Of a stretch of 5,956 nt of DNA, positions 4,769-5,956 are shown piece by piece. The stretch is from Desulfovibrio desulfuricans (GTDB lineage: Bacteria > Desulfobacterota > Desulfovibrionia > Desulfovibrionales > Desulfovibrionaceae). Position numbers and translations under genes: made by a program. Numbering within the stretch: position 1 is the stretch's first letter; each line of letters opens with the position of its first letter. The notes under the pieces were generated by a model. The model did no database searches. It saw only the letters and a list, made by a program, of their open reading frames with translations, and was not told the DNA's origin. The DNA lies in assembly GCA_003251995.1 (NCBI GenBank), contig QKDT01000342.1, positions 1 to 5,956 on the forward strand, in the 5' to 3' direction.

Positions 4769-5875
4769 ATGGAGCTCGATTACTACGAAGTGCTGGGCGT
4801 AAGCCGCAGCGCCGAAGACGACGAAATTAAACGGGCCTACCGTAAGCTGGCCTTAAAGTATCACCCTGACCATAACCCCGATAACGCCGAGGCCGAACAA
4901 AAGTTCAAAGAAGCCGCCGAGGCGTATGATGTGCTGCGCGACCCTGAAAAACGCGCGCGCTATGACCGTTTTGGGCACGCAGGTGTTCAGGGCGGCGCTG
5001 GTGGCTTTGGCAGCAACGATGATATCTTTGCGCACTTCAGCGACATATTCGGCGATCTTTTCGGCTTTTCTACTGCCGCGCGGGGTCCCCGGCCCATGGC
5101 TGGAGCAGACCTGCGCTACAATCTGACCATTACCTTTGCGCAAGCCGCCAAGGGTGACGAGATCAGCATTTCTCTTCCCAAACACGTCACCTGTTCTGAA
5201 TGCAACGGCAGCGGCGCAGCCCCTGGCAGCAAGGCAGAAACCTGCCGTCAGTGCGGCGGTAGCGGTCAGGTCAGGCGTTCGCAGGGATTTTTCCAGATAG
5301 CCATGCCCTGCCCCTCCTGCCAGGGTACTGGTCGGGTAATTACCAAGCCCTGCCCCAAGTGCAAGGGCGAAGGCATTACCACCGATACCCGCGAGCTTGT
5401 GGTGCGCGTGCCGGCAGGCGTAGACAGCGGCACCAGATTGCGCGTGCGCGGCGAGGGAGAACCCGGCGTACACGGCGGCCCGGCTGGCGATCTTTATGTT
5501 GTGCTCACCGTGGAGCAGGACAAACGCTGGCAGCGACAGGGCCAAGACCTTATCTACACCCTTGAAATCGGCTTTGTGCAGGCCGCATTGGGGCACAGGG
5601 CTGAGGTACCGGGCCTGGATGGCAACCTACCGCTGGAAATTCCCAAGGGCATTCAAAGCGGCACCCTGCTGCGCATTTCGGGTGAGGGCATGCCCTACCC
5701 TGGGCGCAGGACGCGTGGCGACCTGCTGGTAGAGGTAAGGGTGCTTACCCCCACGCGCATTTCTGCAAAGCAAGAAGAACTGCTGCGCGAATTTGAAGCT
5801 GCAGCGGAAAAAAGCCCTCTTGAAAAGGTTAAAAAGGCCGCCAAAAAGATCAGCAAGGCCATGGGCATTGATTAG
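4769..5875 (+). CDS. dnaJ: Chaperone DnaJ (Hsp40, type I)
   Basis: This is a full-length 368-residue cochaperone that stimulates DnaK ATPase and delivers unfolded clients in the cytoplasm. The J domain (about 4-69) has the HPD triad at 32-34 in 'YHPDHNPD'. A short Gly/Phe segment follows (about 70-100). The zinc domain has all four repeats: C142-x2-C145, C159-x2-C162, C181-x2-C184 and C195-x2-C198. The substrate-binding barrels follow (about 205-330), and the Lys-rich C-terminus is the dimer end. The ATG at 4769 has a GGA 6 nt upstream, and its product begins MELDYYEVLG. A GTG at 4754 would add five residues but lacks a well-placed ribosome site. No dnaK or grpE is nearby. Linkage to rpoZ matches what I recall of Desulfovibrio genomes. 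Confidence 0.95.
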   Translation: MELDYYEVLGVSRSAEDDEIKRAYRKLALKYHPDHNPDNAEAEQKFKEAAEAYDVLRDPEKRARYDRFGHAGVQGGAGGFGSNDDIFAHFSDIFGDLFGFSTAARGPRPMAGADLRYNLTITFAQAAKGDEISISLPKHVTCSECNGSGAAPGSKAETCRQCGGSGQVRRSQGFFQIAMPCPSCQGTGRVITKPCPKCKGEGITTDTRELVVRVPAGVDSGTRLRVRGEGEPGVHGGPAGDLYVVLTVEQDKRWQRQGQDLIYTLEIGFVQAALGHRAEVPGLDGNLPLEIPKGIQSGTLLRISGEGMPYPGRRTRGDLLVEVRVLTPTRISAKQEELLREFEAAAEKSPLEKVKKAAKKISKAMGID

Positions 5876-5898
5876 ACCTACCGAACTTCCATTTATGC

Positions 5899-5927
5899 AA
5901 AAAGCCGGGTTTATCCCGGCTTTTTTT
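5899..5927 (+). terminator. Intrinsic terminator after dnaJ
   Basis: GCCGGG (5904-5909) and CCCGGC (5915-5920) pair around a TTTAT loop, flanked by an A run and followed by seven T residues (5921-5927). It starts 23 nt after the dnaJ stop. The A run on the left makes it potentially bidirectional. Confidence 0.9.
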
Positions 5928-5956
5928 ATTTTTTTTGCCCCATAAAATCCAGTTAG

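Noticed and set aside
4853..5596. 247-residue minus-strand open frame inside dnaJ
   Set aside because: It is an antisense shadow of a clear, complete DnaJ, a common artefact in GC-rich genes. No motif or ribosome site was seen.

Overview
This window most resembles a chromosomal segment from a Desulfovibrio-type sulfate reducer (Desulfovibrionaceae). I infer this from the residue-level look of the omega subunit, DnaJ, the TtcA-like enzyme and the M23 peptidase, from the rpoZ-dnaJ linkage, and from the moderately GC-rich coding style. It rests on recognition, not on a database search. I see no transposase, phage gene, CRISPR array, rRNA or tRNA.

Layout. Bases 1-302 are non-coding. They hold a large inverted repeat (142-239) and a minus-strand intrinsic terminator (234-264). 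Bases 303-1917 form a compact two-gene minus-strand operon. It encodes a Tat-exported, ModA-like periplasmic substrate-binding protein and, overlapping it by 11 nt, a four-helix NapH-like membrane iron-sulfur protein. No ABC permease or ATPase accompanies them, and the terminator shows the operon ends there. Bases 1918-2431 have no convincing gene but are rich in RNA secondary structure. On the minus strand they end in a strong intrinsic terminator (2005-2037), 87 nt before the substrate-binding gene's ATG. This looks like a structured leader with an attenuator, or a free-standing small RNA.

Bases 2432-4167 are a second minus-strand unit: a TtcA/PP-loop tRNA-thiolation-type enzyme followed 35 nt later by a membrane-anchored LytM-type (M23) endopeptidase. 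Bases 4168-4425 are a divergent regulatory region with a TTGACA-type plus-strand promoter candidate and several hairpins. Bases 4426-5875 on the plus strand carry rpoZ (RNA polymerase omega) and a full-length dnaJ. A 13-bp GC-rich hairpin separates them, and a clear intrinsic terminator follows at 5899-5927.

The right half is housekeeping: transcription, protein folding, tRNA modification and cell-wall remodelling. The left half is the unusual part: an orphan binding protein paired with a membrane redox protein, behind a long structured leader. That pairing suggests the bound ligand is linked to electron transfer across the membrane rather than to ordinary ABC import, but the ligand and reaction cannot be read from the sequence.
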